Assembly (NCBI GenBank): GCA_964057225.1
Contig: CAXKVF010000084.1
Coordinates: 248,001 to 312,000, forward strand
Reading direction: 5' to 3'
Source: Auanema rhodensis
Lineage: Eukaryota; Nematoda; Chromadorea; Rhabditida; Rhabditidae
Length of the DNA: 64,000 nucleotides
Shown here: in pieces, positions 11,265 to 25,344 of the stretch
Layout: every line of letters starts with the position of its first letter
Position numbering within the stretch: the first letter of the stretch is position 1
The notes under the pieces: generated by a model
Database searches by the model: none
What the model was told of the DNA's origin: nothing
The model's input: only the letters and a program-made list of their open reading frames with translations
Translations under genes and position numbers: made by a program

Positions 11265-13552
11265 GTCATGGTTACCATGCACCAATATCAATAAAAATTT
11301 GTTTTTAGACTAATATGGACATGGGGAATCTAATTTTGAAAACCGCATCTCTTTATCTTTCACGAGAAGCGAGTTACAAACCAAGTGCACATCACGTGTA
11401 CATTTAATTAGCATAAATTAAAGTTCACGTAAATTTCAAAGTCATGGTTACCATGAACCAATATCAATAAAAATTTGTTTTTAGACTAATATGGACATGG
11501 GGAATCTAATTTTGAAAACCGCATCTCTTTATCTTTCACGTGAAGCGAGTTACATACCAAGTGCACATCACGTGTACATTTAATTAGCATAAATTAAAGT
11601 TCACGTAAATTTCAAAGTCATGGTTACCATGCACCAATATCAATAAAAATTTGTTTTTAGACTAATATGGACATGGGGAATCTAATTTTGAAAACCGCAT
11701 CTCTTTATCTTTCACGTGAAGCGAGTTACATACCAAGTGCACATCACGTGTACATTTAATTAGCATAAATTAAAGTTCACGTAAATTTCAAAGTCATGGT
11801 TACCATGAACCAATATCAATAAAAATTTGTTTTTAGACTAATATGGACATGGGGAATCTAATTTTGAAAACCGCATCTCTTTATCTTTCACGTGAAGCGA
11901 GTTACAAACCAAGTGCACATCACGTGTACATTTAATTAGCATAAATTAAAGTTCACGTAAATTTCAAAGTCATGGTTACCATGAACCAATATCAATAAAA
12001 ATTTGTTTTTAGACTAATATGGACATGGGGAATCTAATTTTGAAAACCGCATCTCTTTATCTTTCACGTGAAGCGAGTTACATACCAAGTGCACATCACG
12101 TGTACATTTAATTAGCATAAATTAAAGTTCACGTAAATTTCAAAGTCATGGTTACCATGCACCAATATCAATAAAAATTTGTTTTTAGACTAATATGGAC
12201 ATGGGGAATCTAATTTTGAAAACCGCATCTCTTTATCTTTCACGTGAAGCGAGTTACATACCAAGTGCACATCACGTGTACATTTAATTAGCATAAATTA
12301 AAGTTCACGTAAATTTCAAAGTCATGGTTACCATGAACCAATATCAATAAAAATTTGTTTTTAGACTAATATGGACATGGGGAATCTAATTTTGAAAACC
12401 GCATCTCTTTATCTTTCACGTGAAGCGAGTTACAAACCAAGTGCACATCACGTGTACATTTAATTAGCATAAATTAAAGTTCACGTAAATTTCAAAGTCA
12501 TGGTTACCATGAACCAATATCAATAAAAATTTGTTTTTAGACTAATATGGACATGGGGAATCTAATTTTGAAAACCGCATCTCTTTATCTTTCACGTGAA
12601 GCGAGTTACATACCAAGTGCACATCACGTGTACATTTAATTAGCATAAATTAAAGTTCACGTAAATTTCAAAGTCATGGTTACCATGCACCAATATCAAT
12701 AAAAATTTGTTTTTAGACTAATATGGACATGGGGAATCTAATTTTGAAAACCGCATCTCTTTATCTTTCACGTGAAGCGAGTTACATACTAAGTGCACAT
12801 CACGTGTACATTTAATTAGCATAAATTAAAGTTCACGTAAATTTCAAAGTCATGGTTACCATGCACCAATATCAATAAAAATTTGTTTTTAGACTAATAT
12901 GGACATGGGGAATCTAATTTTGAAAACCGCATCTCTTTATCTTTCACGAGAAGCGAGTTACAAACCAAGTGCACATCACGTGTACATTTAATTAGCATAA
13001 ATTAAAGTTCACGTAAATTTCAAAGTCATGGTTACCATGAACCAATATCAATAAAAATTTGTTTTTAGACTAATATGGACATGGGGAATCTAATTTTGAA
13101 AACCGCATCTCTTTATCTTTCACGTGAAGCGAGTTACATACCAAGTGCACATCACGTGTACATTTAATTAGCATAAATTAAAGTTCACGTAAATTTCAAA
13201 GTCATGGTTACCATGCACCAATATCAATAAAAATTTGTTTTTAGACTAATATGGACATGGGGAATCTAATTTTGAAAACCGCATCTCTTTATCTTTCACG
13301 TGAAGCGAGTTACATACCAAGTGCACATCACGTGTACATTTAATTAGCATAAATTAAAGTTCACGTAAATTTCAAAGTCATGGTTACCATGAACCAATAT
13401 CAATAAAAATTTGTTTTTAGACTAATATGGACATGGGGAATCTAATTTTGAAAACCGCATCTCTTTATCTTTCACGTGAAGCGAGTTACAAACCAAGTGC
13501 ACATCACGTGTACATTTAATTAGCATAAATTAAAGTTCACGTAAATTTCAAA
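11265..13552 (+). repeat. 3-mer HOR (528 bp)
   Basis: T115A occurs at 11379, 11907, 12435, 12963 and 13491, a strict 528-bp spacing. Between these the A16/C16 state follows a recurring pattern (a GAACC monomer, then a GCACC monomer, then the T115A monomer). The T115A monomers at 11265 and 12849 also share T101A, 1584 bp (9 monomers) apart, so the trimer was itself copied as a larger block. The C118T variant accompanies the GCACC monomer only near 12.8 and 13.8 kb. Confidence 0.85.
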
Positions 13553-14960
13553 GTCATGGTTACCATGAACCAATATCAATAAAAATTTGTTTTTAGACTA
13601 ATATGGACATGGGGAATCTAATTTTGAAAACCGCATCTCTTTATCTTTCACGTGAAGCGAGTTACATACCAAGTGCACATCACGTGTACATTTAATTAGC
13701 ATAAATTAAAGTTCACGTAAATTTCAAAGTCATGGTTACCATGCACCAATATCAATAAAAATTTGTTTTTAGACTAATATGGACATGGGGAATCTAATTT
13801 TGAAAACCGCATCTCTTTATCTTTCACGTGAAGCGAGTTACATACTAAGTGCACATCACGTGTACATTTAATTAGCATAAATTAAAGTTCACGTAAATTT
13901 CAAAGTCATGGTTACCATGCACCAATATCAATAAAAATTTCTTTTTAGACTAATATGGACATGGGGAATCTAATTTTGAAAACCGCATCTCTTTATCTTT
14001 CACGTGAAGCGAGTTACATACCAAGTGCACATCACGTGTACATTTAATTAGCATAAATTAAAGTTCACGTAAATTTCAAAGTCATGGTTACCATGAACCA
14101 ATATCAATAAAAATTCGTTTTTAGACTAATATGGACATGGGGAATCTAATTTTGAAAACCGCATCTCTTTATCTTTCACGTGAAGCGAGTTACATACCAA
14201 GTGCACATCACGTGTACATTTAATTAGCATAAATTAAAGTTCACGTAAATTTCAAAGTCATGGTTACCATGCACCAATATCAATAAAAATTTGTTTTTAA
14301 ACTAATATGGACATGGGGAATCTAATTTTGAAAACCGCATCTCTTTATCTTTCACGTGAAGCGAGTTACATACCAAGTGCACATCACGTGTACATTTAAT
14401 TAGCATAAATTAAAGTTCACGTAAATTTCAAAGTCATGGTTACCATGCACCAATATCAATAAAAATTTGTTTTTAGACTAATATGGACATGGGGAATCTA
14501 ATTTTGAAAACCGCATCTCTTTATCTTTCACGTGAAGCGAGTTACATACCAAGTGCACATCACGTGTACATTTAATTAGCATAAATTAAAGTTCACGTAA
14601 ATTTCAAAGTCATGGTTACCATGAACCAATATCAATAAAAATTTGTTTTTAGACTAATATGGACATGGGGAATCTAATTTTGAAAACCGCATCTCTTTAT
14701 CTTTCACGTGAAGCGAGTTACATACCAAGTGCACATCACGTGTACATTTAATTAGCATAAATTAAAGTTCACGTAAATTTCAAAGTCATGGTTACCATGC
14801 ACCAATATCAATAAAAATTTGTTTTCAGACTAATATGGACATGGGGAATCTAATTTTGAAAACCGCATCTTTTTATCTTTCACGTGAAGCGAGTTACATA
14901 CCAAGTGCACATCACGTGTACATTTAATTAGCATAAATTAAAGTTCACGTAAATTTCAAA

Positions 14961-16016
14961 GTCATGGTTACCATGCACCAATATCAATAAAAATTTGTTT
15001 TTAAACTAATATGGACATGGGGAATCTAATTTTGAAAACCGCATCTCTTTATCTTTCACGTGAAGCGAGTTACATACCAAGTGCACATCACGTGTACATT
15101 TAATTAGCATAAATTAAAGTTCACGTGAATTTCAAAGTCATGGTTACCATGCACCAATATCAATAAAAATTTGTTTTTAGACTAATATAGACAAGGGGAA
15201 TCTAATTTTGAAAACCGCATCTCTTTATCTTTCACGTGAAGCGAGTTACATACCAAGTGCACATCACGTGTACATTTAATTAGCATAAATTAAAGTTCAC
15301 GTAAATTTCGAAGTCATGGTTACCATGCACCAATATCAATAAAAATTTGTTTTTAGACTAATATGGACATGGGGAATCTAATTTTGAAAACCGCATCTCT
15401 TTATCTTTCACGTGAAGCGAGTTACATACCAAGTGCACATCACGTGTACATTTAATTAGCATAAATTAAAGTTCACGTAAATTTCAAAGTCATGGTTACC
15501 ATGAACCAATATCAATAAAAATTTGTTTTTAGACTAATATGGACATGGGGAATCTAATTTTGAAAACCGCATCTCTTTATCTTTCACGTGAAGCGAGTTA
15601 CATACCAAGTGCACATCACGTATACATTTAATTAGCATAAATTAAAGTTCACGTGAATTTCAAAGTCATGGTTACCATGCACCAATATCAATAAAAATTT
15701 GTTTTTAGACTAATATGGACAAGGGGAATCTAATTTTGAAAACCGCATCTCTTTATCTTTCACGTGAAGCGAGTTACATACCAAGTGCACATCACGTGTA
15801 CATTTAATTAGCATAAATTAAAGTTCACGTAAATTTCAAAGTCATGGTTACCATGCACCAATATCAATAAAAATTTGTTTTTAGACTAATATGGACATGG
15901 GGAATCTAATTTTGAAAACCGCATCTCTTTATCTTTCACGTGAAGCGAGTTACATACCAAGTGCACATCACGTGTACATTTAATTAGCATAAATTAAAGT
16001 TCACGTAAATTTCAAA
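14961..16016 (+). repeat. A167G/T58A junction, two copies
   Basis: A167G (CACGTGAAT) at 15127 followed by T58A (GACAAGG) at 15194 recurs at 15655 and 15722, 528 bp later. Only this monomer junction is clearly shared; the rest of each trimer differs (T42/G44 and G134 states). The same linked pair reappears at 20407/20474, 4752 bp (27 monomers) beyond the second copy. A167G creates an extra CACGTG in place of the third CACGTA. Confidence 0.7.
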
Positions 16017-16720
16017 GTCATGGTTACCATGAACCAATATCAATAAAAATTTGTTTTTAGACTAATATGGACATGGGGAATCTAATTTTGAAAACCGCAT
16101 CTCTTTATCTTTCACGTGAAGCGAGTTACATACCAAGTGCACATCACGTATACATTTAATTAGCATAAATTAAAGTTCACGTAAATTTCAAAGTCATGGT
16201 TACCATGAACCAATATCAATAAAAATTTGTTTTTAGACTAATATGGACATGGGGAATCTAATTTTGAAAACCGCATCTCTTTATCTTTCACGTGAAGCGA
16301 GTTACATACCAAGTGCACATCACGTGTACATTTAATTAGCATAAATTAAAGTTCACGTAAATTTCAAAGTCATGGTTACCATGCACCAATATCAATAAAA
16401 ATTTGTTTTCAGACTAATATGGACATGGGGAATCTAATTTTGAAAACCGCATCTCTTTATCTTTCACGTGAAGCGAGTTACATACCAAGTGCACATCACG
16501 TGTACATTTAATTAGCATAAATTAAAGTTCACGTAAATTTCAAAGTCATGGTTACCATGAACCAATATCAATAAAAATTTGTTTTTAGACTAATATGGAC
16601 ATGGGGAATCTAATTTTGAAAACCGCATCTCTTTATCTTTCACGTGAAGCGAGTTACATACCAAGTGCACATCACGTGTACATTTAATTAGCATAAATTA
16701 AAGTTCACGTAAATTTCAAA

Positions 16721-17072
16721 GTCATGGTTACCATGAACCAATATCAATAAAAATTTGTTTTTAGACTAATATGGACATGGGGAATCTAATTTCGAAAACC
16801 GCATCTCTTTATCTTTCACGTGAAGCGAGTTACATACCAAGTGCACATCACGTGTACATTTAATTAGCATAAATTAAAGTTCACGTAAATTACAAAGTCA
16901 TGGTTACCATGAACCAATATCAATAAAAATTTGTTTTTAGACTAATATGGACATGGGGAATCTAATTTTGAAAACCGCATCTCTTTATCTTTCACGTGAA
17001 GCGAGTTACATACCAAGTGCACATCACGTATACATTTAATTAGCATAAATTAAAGTTCACGTAAATTTCAAA
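16721..17072 (+). repeat. Two-monomer tract, first copy
   Basis: The pair comprises one monomer with T73C (TTCGAAAA, 16793) and T172A (AAATTACAAAG, 16892), then a monomer with G134A (17030). The same three marks in the same order lie exactly 3168 bp (18 monomers) later and again in the 23.8 kb region. It serves as the reference for the chimeric monomer at 22881. Confidence 0.8.
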
Positions 17073-19888
17073 GTCATGGTTACCATGAACCAATATCAAT
17101 AAAAATTTGTTTTTAGACTAATATGGACATGGGGAATCTAATTTTGAAAACCGCATCTCTTTATCTTTCACGTGAAGCGAGTTACATACCAAGTGCACAT
17201 CACGTGTACATTTAATTAGCATAAATTAAAGTTCACGTAAATTTCAAAGTCATGGTTACCATGAACCAAAATCAATAAAAATTTGTTTTTAGACTAATAT
17301 GGACATGGGGAATCTAATTTTGAAAACCGCATCTCTTTATCTTTCACGTGAAGCGAGTTACATACCAAGTGCACATCACGTGTACATTTAATTAGCATAA
17401 ATTAAAGTTCACGTAAATTTCAAAGTCATGGTTACCATGCACCAATATCAATAAAAATTTGTTTTTAGACTAATATGGACATGGGGAATCTAATTTTGAA
17501 AACCGCATCTCTTCATCTTTCACGTGAAGCGAGTTACATACCAAGTGCACATCACGTGTACATTTAATTAGCATAAATTAAAGTTCACGTAAATTTCAAA
17601 GTCATGGTTACCATGCACCAATATCAATAAAAATTTGTTTTTAGACTAATATGGACATGGGGAATCTAATTTTGAAAACCGCATCTCTTTATCTTTCACG
17701 TGAAGCGAGTTACATACCAAGTGCACATCACGTGTACATTTAATTAGCATAAATTAAAGTTCACGTAAATTTCAAAGTCATGGTTACCATGAACCAATAT
17801 CAATAAAAATTTGTTTTTAGACTAATATGGACATGGGGAATCTAATTTTGAAAACCGCATCTCTTTATCTTTCACGTGAAGCGAGTTACATACCAAGTGC
17901 ACATCACGTGTACATTTAATTAGCATAAATTAAAGTTCACGTAAATTTCAAAGTCATGGTTACCATGCACCAATATCAATAAAAATTTGTTTTTAAACTA
18001 ATATGGACATGGGGAATCTAATTTTGAAAACCGCATCTCTTTATCTTTCACGTGAAGCGAGTTACATACCAAGTGCACATCACGTGTACATTTAATTAGC
18101 ATAAATTAAAGTTCACGTAAATTTCAAAGTCATGGTTACCATGCACCAATATCAATAAAAATTTGTTTTTAGACTAATATGGACATGGGGAATCTAATTT
18201 TGAAAACCGCATCTCTTTATCTTTTACGTGAAGCGAGTTACATACCAAGTGCACATCACGTGTACATTTAATTAGCATAAATTAAAGTTCACGTGAATTT
18301 CAAAGTCATGGTTACCATGAACCAATATCAATAAAAATTTGTTTTTAGACTAATATGGACATGGGGAATCTAATTTTGAAAACCGCATCTCTTTATCTTT
18401 CACGTGAAGCGAGTTACATACCAAGTGCACATCACGTATACATTTAATTAGCATAAATTAAAGTTCACGTAAATTTCAAAGTCATGGTTACCATGAACCA
18501 ATATCAATAAAAATTTGTTTTTAGACTAATATGGACATGGGGAATCTAATTTTGAAAACCGCATCTCTTTATCTTTCATGTGAAGCGAGTTACATACCAA
18601 GTGCACATCACGTGTACATTTAATTAGCATAAATTAAAGTTCACGTAAATTTCAAAGTCATGGTTACCATGCACCAATATCAATAAAAATTTGTTTTTAG
18701 ACTAATATGGACATGGGGAATCTAATTTTGAAAACCGCATCTCTTTATCTTTCACGTGAAGCGAGTTACATACCAAGTGCACATCACGTGTACATTTAAT
18801 TAGCATAAATTAAAGTTCACGTAAATTTCAAAGTCATGGTTACCATGCACCAATATCAATAAAAATTTGTTTTCAGACTAATATGGACATGGGGAATCTA
18901 ATTTTGAAAACCGCATCTCTTTATCTTTCACGTGAAGCGAGTTACATACCAAGTGCACATCACGTGTACATTTAATTAGCATAAATTAAAGTTCACGTAA
19001 ATTTCAAAGTCATGGTTACCATGAACCAATATCAATAAAAATTTGTTTTTAGACTAATATGGACATGGGGAATCTAATTTTGAAAACCGCATTTCTTTAT
19101 CTTTCACGTGAAGCGAGTTACATACCAAGTGCACATCACGTGTACATTTAATTAGCATAAATTAAAGTTCACGTAAAATTCAAAGTCATGGTTACCATGA
19201 ACCAATATCAATAAAAATTTGTTTTTAGACTAATATGGACATGGGGAATCTAATTTTGAAAACCGCATCTCTTTATCTTTCACGTGAAGCGAGTTACATA
19301 CCAAGTGCACATCACGTGTACATTTAATTAGCATAAATTAAAGTTCACGTAAATTTCAAAGTCATGGTTACCATGAAGCAATATCAATAAAAATTTGTTT
19401 TTAGACTAATATGGACATGGGGAATCTAATTTTGAAAACCGCATCTCTTTATCTTTCACGTGAAGCGAGTTACATACCAAGTGCACATCACGTTTACATT
19501 TAATTAGCATTAATTAAAGTTCACGTAAATTTCAAAGTCATGGTTACCATGAAGCAATATCAATAAAAATTTGTTTTTAGACTAATATGGACATGGGGGA
19601 TCTAATTTTGAAAACCGCATCTCTTTATCTTTCACGTGAAGCGAGTTACATACCAAGTGCACATCACGTGTACATTTAATTAGCATAAATTAAAGTTCAC
19701 GTAAATTTCAAAGTCATGGTTACCATGAACCAATATCAATAAAAATTTGTTTTTAGACTAAGATGGACATGGGGAATCTAATTTTGAAAACCGCATCTCT
19801 TTATCTTTCACGTGAAGCGAGTTACATACCAAGTGCACATCACGTGTACATTTAATTAGCATAAATTAAAGTTCACGTAAATTTCAAA

Positions 19889-20240
19889 GTCATGGTTACC
19901 ATGAACCAATATCAATAAAAATTTGTGTTTAGACTAATATGGACATGGGGAATCTAATTTCGAAAACCGCATCTCTTTATCTTTCACGTGAAGCGAGTTA
20001 CATACCAAGTGCACATCACGTGTACATTTAATTAGCATAAATTAAAGTTCACGTAAATTACAAAGTCATGGTTACCATGAACCAATATCAATAAAAATTT
20101 GTTTTTAGACTAATATGGACATGGGGAATCTAATTTTGAAAACCGCATCTCTTTATCTTTCACGTGAAGCGAGTTACATACCAAGTGCACATCACGTATA
20201 CATTTAATTAGCATAAATTAAAGTTCACGTAAATTTCAAA
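19889..20240 (+). repeat. Two-monomer tract, second copy
   Basis: This repeats the T73C (19961), T172A (20060), G134A (20198) series at an 18-monomer offset from 16721-17072. Flanking monomers do not match: for example A16C with T58A just after it, and an AAGATGG monomer just before. The shared tract is therefore short and was either moved or partly overwritten by gene conversion. Confidence 0.78.
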
Positions 20241-22528
20241 GTCATGGTTACCATGAACCAATATCAATAAAAATTTGTTTTTAGACTAATATGGACATGG
20301 GGAATCTAATTTTGAAAACCGCATCTCTTTATCTTTCACGTGAAGCGAGTTACATACCAAGTGCACATCACGTGTACATTTAATTAGCATAAATTAAAGT
20401 TCACGTGAATTTCAAAGTCATGGTTACCATGCACCAATATCAATAAAAATTTGTTTTTAGACTAATATGGACAAGAGGAATCTAATTTTGAAAACCGCAT
20501 CTCTTTATCTTTCACGTGAAGCGAGTTACATACCAAGTGCACATCACGTGTACATTTAATTAGCATAAATTAAAGTTCACGTAAATTTCAAAGTCATGGT
20601 TACCATGCACCAATATCAATAAAAATTTGTTTTTAGACTAATATGGACATGGGGAATCTAATTTTGAAAACCGCATCTCTTTATCTTTCACGTGAAGCGA
20701 GTTACATACCAAGTGCACATCACGTGTACATTTAATTAGCATAAATTAAAGTTCACGTAAATTTCAAAGTCATGGTTACCATGAACCAATATCAATAAAA
20801 ATTTGTTTTTAGACTAATATGGACATGGGGAATCTAATTTTGAAAACCGCATCTCTTTATCTTTCACGTGAAGCGAGTTACATACCAAGTGCACATCACG
20901 TGTACATTTAATTAGCATAAATTAAAGTTCACGTAAATTTCAAAGTCATGGTTACCATGAACCAATATCAATAAAAATTTGTTTTTAGACTAATATGGAC
21001 ATGGGGAATCTAATTTTGAAAACCGCATCTCTTTATCTTTCACGTGAAGCGAGTTACATACCAAGTGCACATCACGTGTACATTTAATTAGCATAAATTA
21101 AAGTTCACGTAAATTTCAAAGTCATGGTTACCATGCACCAATATCAATAAAAATTTGTTTTTAGACTAATATGGACATGGGGAATCTAATTTTGAAAACC
21201 GCATCTTTTTATCTTTCACGTGAAGCGAGTTACATACCAAGTGCACATCACGTGTACATTTAATTAGCATAAATTAAAGTTCACGTAAATTTCAAAGTCA
21301 TGGTTACCATGCACCAATATCAATAAAAATTTGTTTTTAAACTAATATGGACATGGGGAATCTAATTTTGAAAACCGCATCTCTTTATCTTTCACGTGAA
21401 GCGAGTTACATACCAAGTGCACATCACGTGTACATTTAATTAGCATAAATTAAAGTTCACGTAAATTTCAAAGTCATGGTTACCATGCACCAATATCAAT
21501 AAAAATTTGTTTTTAGACTAATATGGACATGGGGAATCTAATTTTGAAAACCGCATCTCTTTATCTTTCACGTGAAGCGAGTTACATACCAAGTGCACAT
21601 CACGTGTACATTTAATTAGCATAAATTAAAGTTCACGTAAATTTCAAAGTCATGGTTACCATGAACCAATATCAATAAAAATTTGTTTTTAGACTAATAT
21701 GGACATGGGGAATCTAATTTTGAAAACCGCATCTCTTTATCTTTCACGTGAAGCGAGTTACATACCAAGTGCACATCACGTATACATTTAATTAGCATAA
21801 ATTAAAGTTCACGTAAATTTCAAAGTCATGGTTACCATGAACCAATATCAATAAAAATTTGTTTTTAGACTAATATGGACATGGGGAATCTAATTTTGAA
21901 AACCGCATCTCTTTATCTTTCACGTGAAGCGAGTTACATACCAAGTGCACATCACGTGTACATTTAATTAGCATAAATTAAAGTTCACGTAAATTTCAAA
22001 GTCATGGTTACCATGAACCAATATCAATAAAAATTTGTTTTTAGACTAATATGGACATGGGGAATCTAATTTTGAAAACCGCATCTCTTTATCTTTCACG
22101 TGAAGCGAGTTACATACCAAGTGCACATCACGTATACATTTAATTAGCATAAATTAAAGTTCACGTAAATTTCAAAGTCATGGTTACCATGAACCAATAT
22201 CAATAAAAATTTGTTTTTAGACTAATATGGACATGGGGAATCTAATTTTGAAAACCGCATCTCTTTATCTTTCACGTGAAGCGAGTTACATACCAAGTGC
22301 ACATCACGTGTACATTTAATTAGCATAAATTAAAGTTCACGTAAATTTCAAAGTCATGGTTACCATGCACCAATATCAATAAAAATTTGTTTTTAGACTA
22401 ATATGGACATGGGGAATCTAATTTTGAAAACCGCATCTCTTTATCTTTCACGTGAAGCGAGTTACATACCAAGTGCACATCACGTGTACATTTAATTAGC
22501 ATAAATTAAAGTTCACGTAAATTTCAAA

Positions 22529-24288
22529 GTCATGGTTACCATGCACCAATATCAATAAAAATTTGTTTTCAGACTAATATGGACATGGGGAATCTAATTT
22601 TGAAAACCGCATCTCTTTATCTTTCACGTGAAGCGAGTTACATACCAAGTGCACATCACGTGTACATTTAATTAGCATAAATTAAAGTTCACGTAAATTT
22701 CAAAGTCATGGTTACCATGAACCAATATCAATAAAAATTTGTTTTTAGACTAATATGGACATGGGGAATCTAATTTTGAAAACCGCATCTCTTTATCTTT
22801 CACGTGAAGCGAGTTACATACCAAGTGCACATCACGTGTACATTTAATTAGCATAAATTAAAGTTCACGTAAATTTCAAAGTCATGGTTACCATGAACCA
22901 ATATCAATAAAAATTTGTTTTTAGACTAATATGGACATGGGGAATCTTATTTCGAAAACCGCATCTCTTCATCTTTCACGTGAAGCGAGTTACATACCAA
23001 GTGCACATCACGTATACATTTAATTAGCATAAATTAAAGTTCACGTAAATTTCAAAGTCATGGTTACCATGAACCAATATCAATAAAAATTTGTTTTTAG
23101 ACTAATATGGACATGGGGAATCTAATTTTGAAAACCGCATCTCTTTATCTTTCACGTGAAGCGAGTTACATACCAAGTGCACATCACGTGTACATTTAAT
23201 TAGCATAAATTAAAGTTCACGTAAATTTCAAAGTCATGGTTACCATGCACCAATATCAATAAAAATTTGTTTTTAGACTAATATGGACATGGGGAATCTA
23301 ATTTTGAAAACCGCATCTCTTTATCTTTCACGTGAAGCGAGTTACATACCAAGTGCACATCACGTGTACATTTAATTAGCATAAATTAAAGTTCACGTAA
23401 ATTTCAAAGTCATGGTTACCATGCACCAATATCAATAAAAATTTGTTTTCAGACTAATATGGACATGGGGAATCTAATTTTGAAAACCGCATCTCTTTAT
23501 CTTTCACGTGAAGCGAGTTACATACCAAGTGCACATCACGTGTACATTTAATTAGCATAAATTAAAGTTCACGTAAATTTCAAAGTCATGGTTACCATGA
23601 ACCAATATCAATAAAAATTTGTTTTTAGACTAATATGGACATGGGGAATCTAATTTTGAAAACCGCATCTCTTTATCTTTCACGTGAAGCGAGTTACATA
23701 CCAAGTGCACATCACGTGTACATTTAATTAGCATAAATTAAAGTTCACGTAAATTTCAAAGTCATGGTTACCATGAACCAATATCAATAAAAATTTGTTT
23801 TTAGACTAATATGGACATGGGGAATCTTATTTCGAAAACCGCATCTCTTCATCTTTCACGTGAAGCGAGTTACATACCAAGTGCACATCACGTGTACATT
23901 TAATTAGCATAAATTAAAGTTCACGTAAATTACAAAGTCATGGTTACCATGAACCAATATCAATAAAAATTTGTTTTTAGACTAATATGGACATGGGGAA
24001 TCTAATTTTGAAAACCGCATCTCTTTATCTTTCACGTGAAGCGAGTTACATACCAAGTGCACATCACGTATACATTTAATTAGCATAAATTAAAGTTCAC
24101 GTAAATTTCAAAGTCATGGTTACCATGAACCAATATCAATAAAAATTTGTTTTTAGACTAATATGGACATGGGGAATCTAATTTTGAAAACCGCATCTCT
24201 TTATCTTTCACGTGAAGCGAGTTACATACCAAGTGCACATCACGTGTACATTTAATTAGCATAAATTAAAGTTCACGTAAATTTCAAA
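22529..24288 (+). repeat. 5/6-mer tandem duplication
   Basis: T42C (GTTTTCAGAC) at 22570 and 23450 and the TTATTTCGAAAA plus CTCTTCATC combination at 22941-22970 and 23821-23850 recur 880 bp apart. The second copy carries separate T172A and G134A monomers (23761 and 23937), while the first has one monomer in their place. The copies therefore differ by one monomer, with the difference explained by the chimera at 22881-23056. Confidence 0.85.
22881..23056 (+). repeat. Chimeric monomer
   Basis: The left part carries the TTATTTCGAAAA (near 22947-22956) and T90C (22970) marks of the 23761 monomer. The right part carries G134A (23014) and normal T172, as in the following monomer at 23937. It looks like the product of an in-register exchange between neighbouring monomers, with the crossover between positions 90 and 134 and loss of one 176-bp unit. 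The unfused pair survives at 16721, 19889 and 23761. Confidence 0.75.
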
Positions 24289-24640
24289 GTCATGGTTACC
24301 ATGCACCAATATGAATAAAAATTTGTTTTTAGACTAATATGGACATGGGGAATCTAATTTTGAAAACCGCATCTCTTTATCTTTCACGTGAAGCGAGTTA
24401 CATACCAAGTGCACATCACGTGTACATTTAATTAGCATAAATTAAAGTTCACGTAAATTTCAAAGTCATGGTTACCATGCACCAATATCAATAAAAATTT
24501 GTTTATAGACTAATATGGACATGGGGAATCTAATTTTGAAAACCGCATCTCTTTATCTTTCACGTGAAGCGAGTTACATACCAAGTGCACATCACGTGTA
24601 CATTTAATTAGCATAAATTAAAGTTCACGTAAATTTCAAA

Positions 24641-25344
24641 GTCATGGTTACCATGAACCAATATCAATAAAAATTTGTTTTTAGACTAATATGGACATGG
24701 GGAATCTAATTTTGAAAACCGCATCTCTTTATCTTTCACGTGAAGCGAGTTACATACCAAGTGCACATCACGTGTACATTTAATTAGCATAAATTAAAGT
24801 TCACGTAACTTTCAAAGTCATGGTTACCATGCACCAATATCAATAAAAATTTGTTTTTAGACTAATATGGACATGGGGAATCTAATTTTGAAAACCGCAT
24901 CTCTTTATCTTTCACGTGAAGCGAGTTACATACTAAGTGCACATCACGTGTACATTTAATTAGCATAAATTAAAGTTCACGTAAATTTCAAAGTCATGGT
25001 TACCATGCACCAATATCAATAAAAATTTGTTTTTAGACTAATATGGACATGGGGAATCTAATTTTGAAAACCGCATCTCTTTATCTTTCACGTGAAGCGA
25101 GTTACATACCAAGTGCACATCACGTGTACATTTAATTAGCATAAATTAAAGTTCACGTAACTTTCAAAGTCATGGTTACCATGCACCAATATCAATAAAA
25201 ATTTGTTTTTAGACTAATATGGACATGGGGAATCTAATTTTGAAAACCGCATCTCTTTATCTTTCACGTGAAGCGAGTTACATACTAAGTGCACATCACG
25301 TGTACATTTAATTAGCATAAATTAAAGTTCACGTAAATTTCAAA
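24641..25344 (+). repeat. Dimer duplication (2 x 352 bp)
   Basis: A169C at 24809 and 25161 is each followed 125 bp later by C118T at 24934 and 25286, giving two tandem dimers. The same linked pair at the same 125-bp spacing occurs at 3161/3286 and 6153/6278, about 18-21 kb away, so this dimer type was carried over a long distance in the array. Confidence 0.8.
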
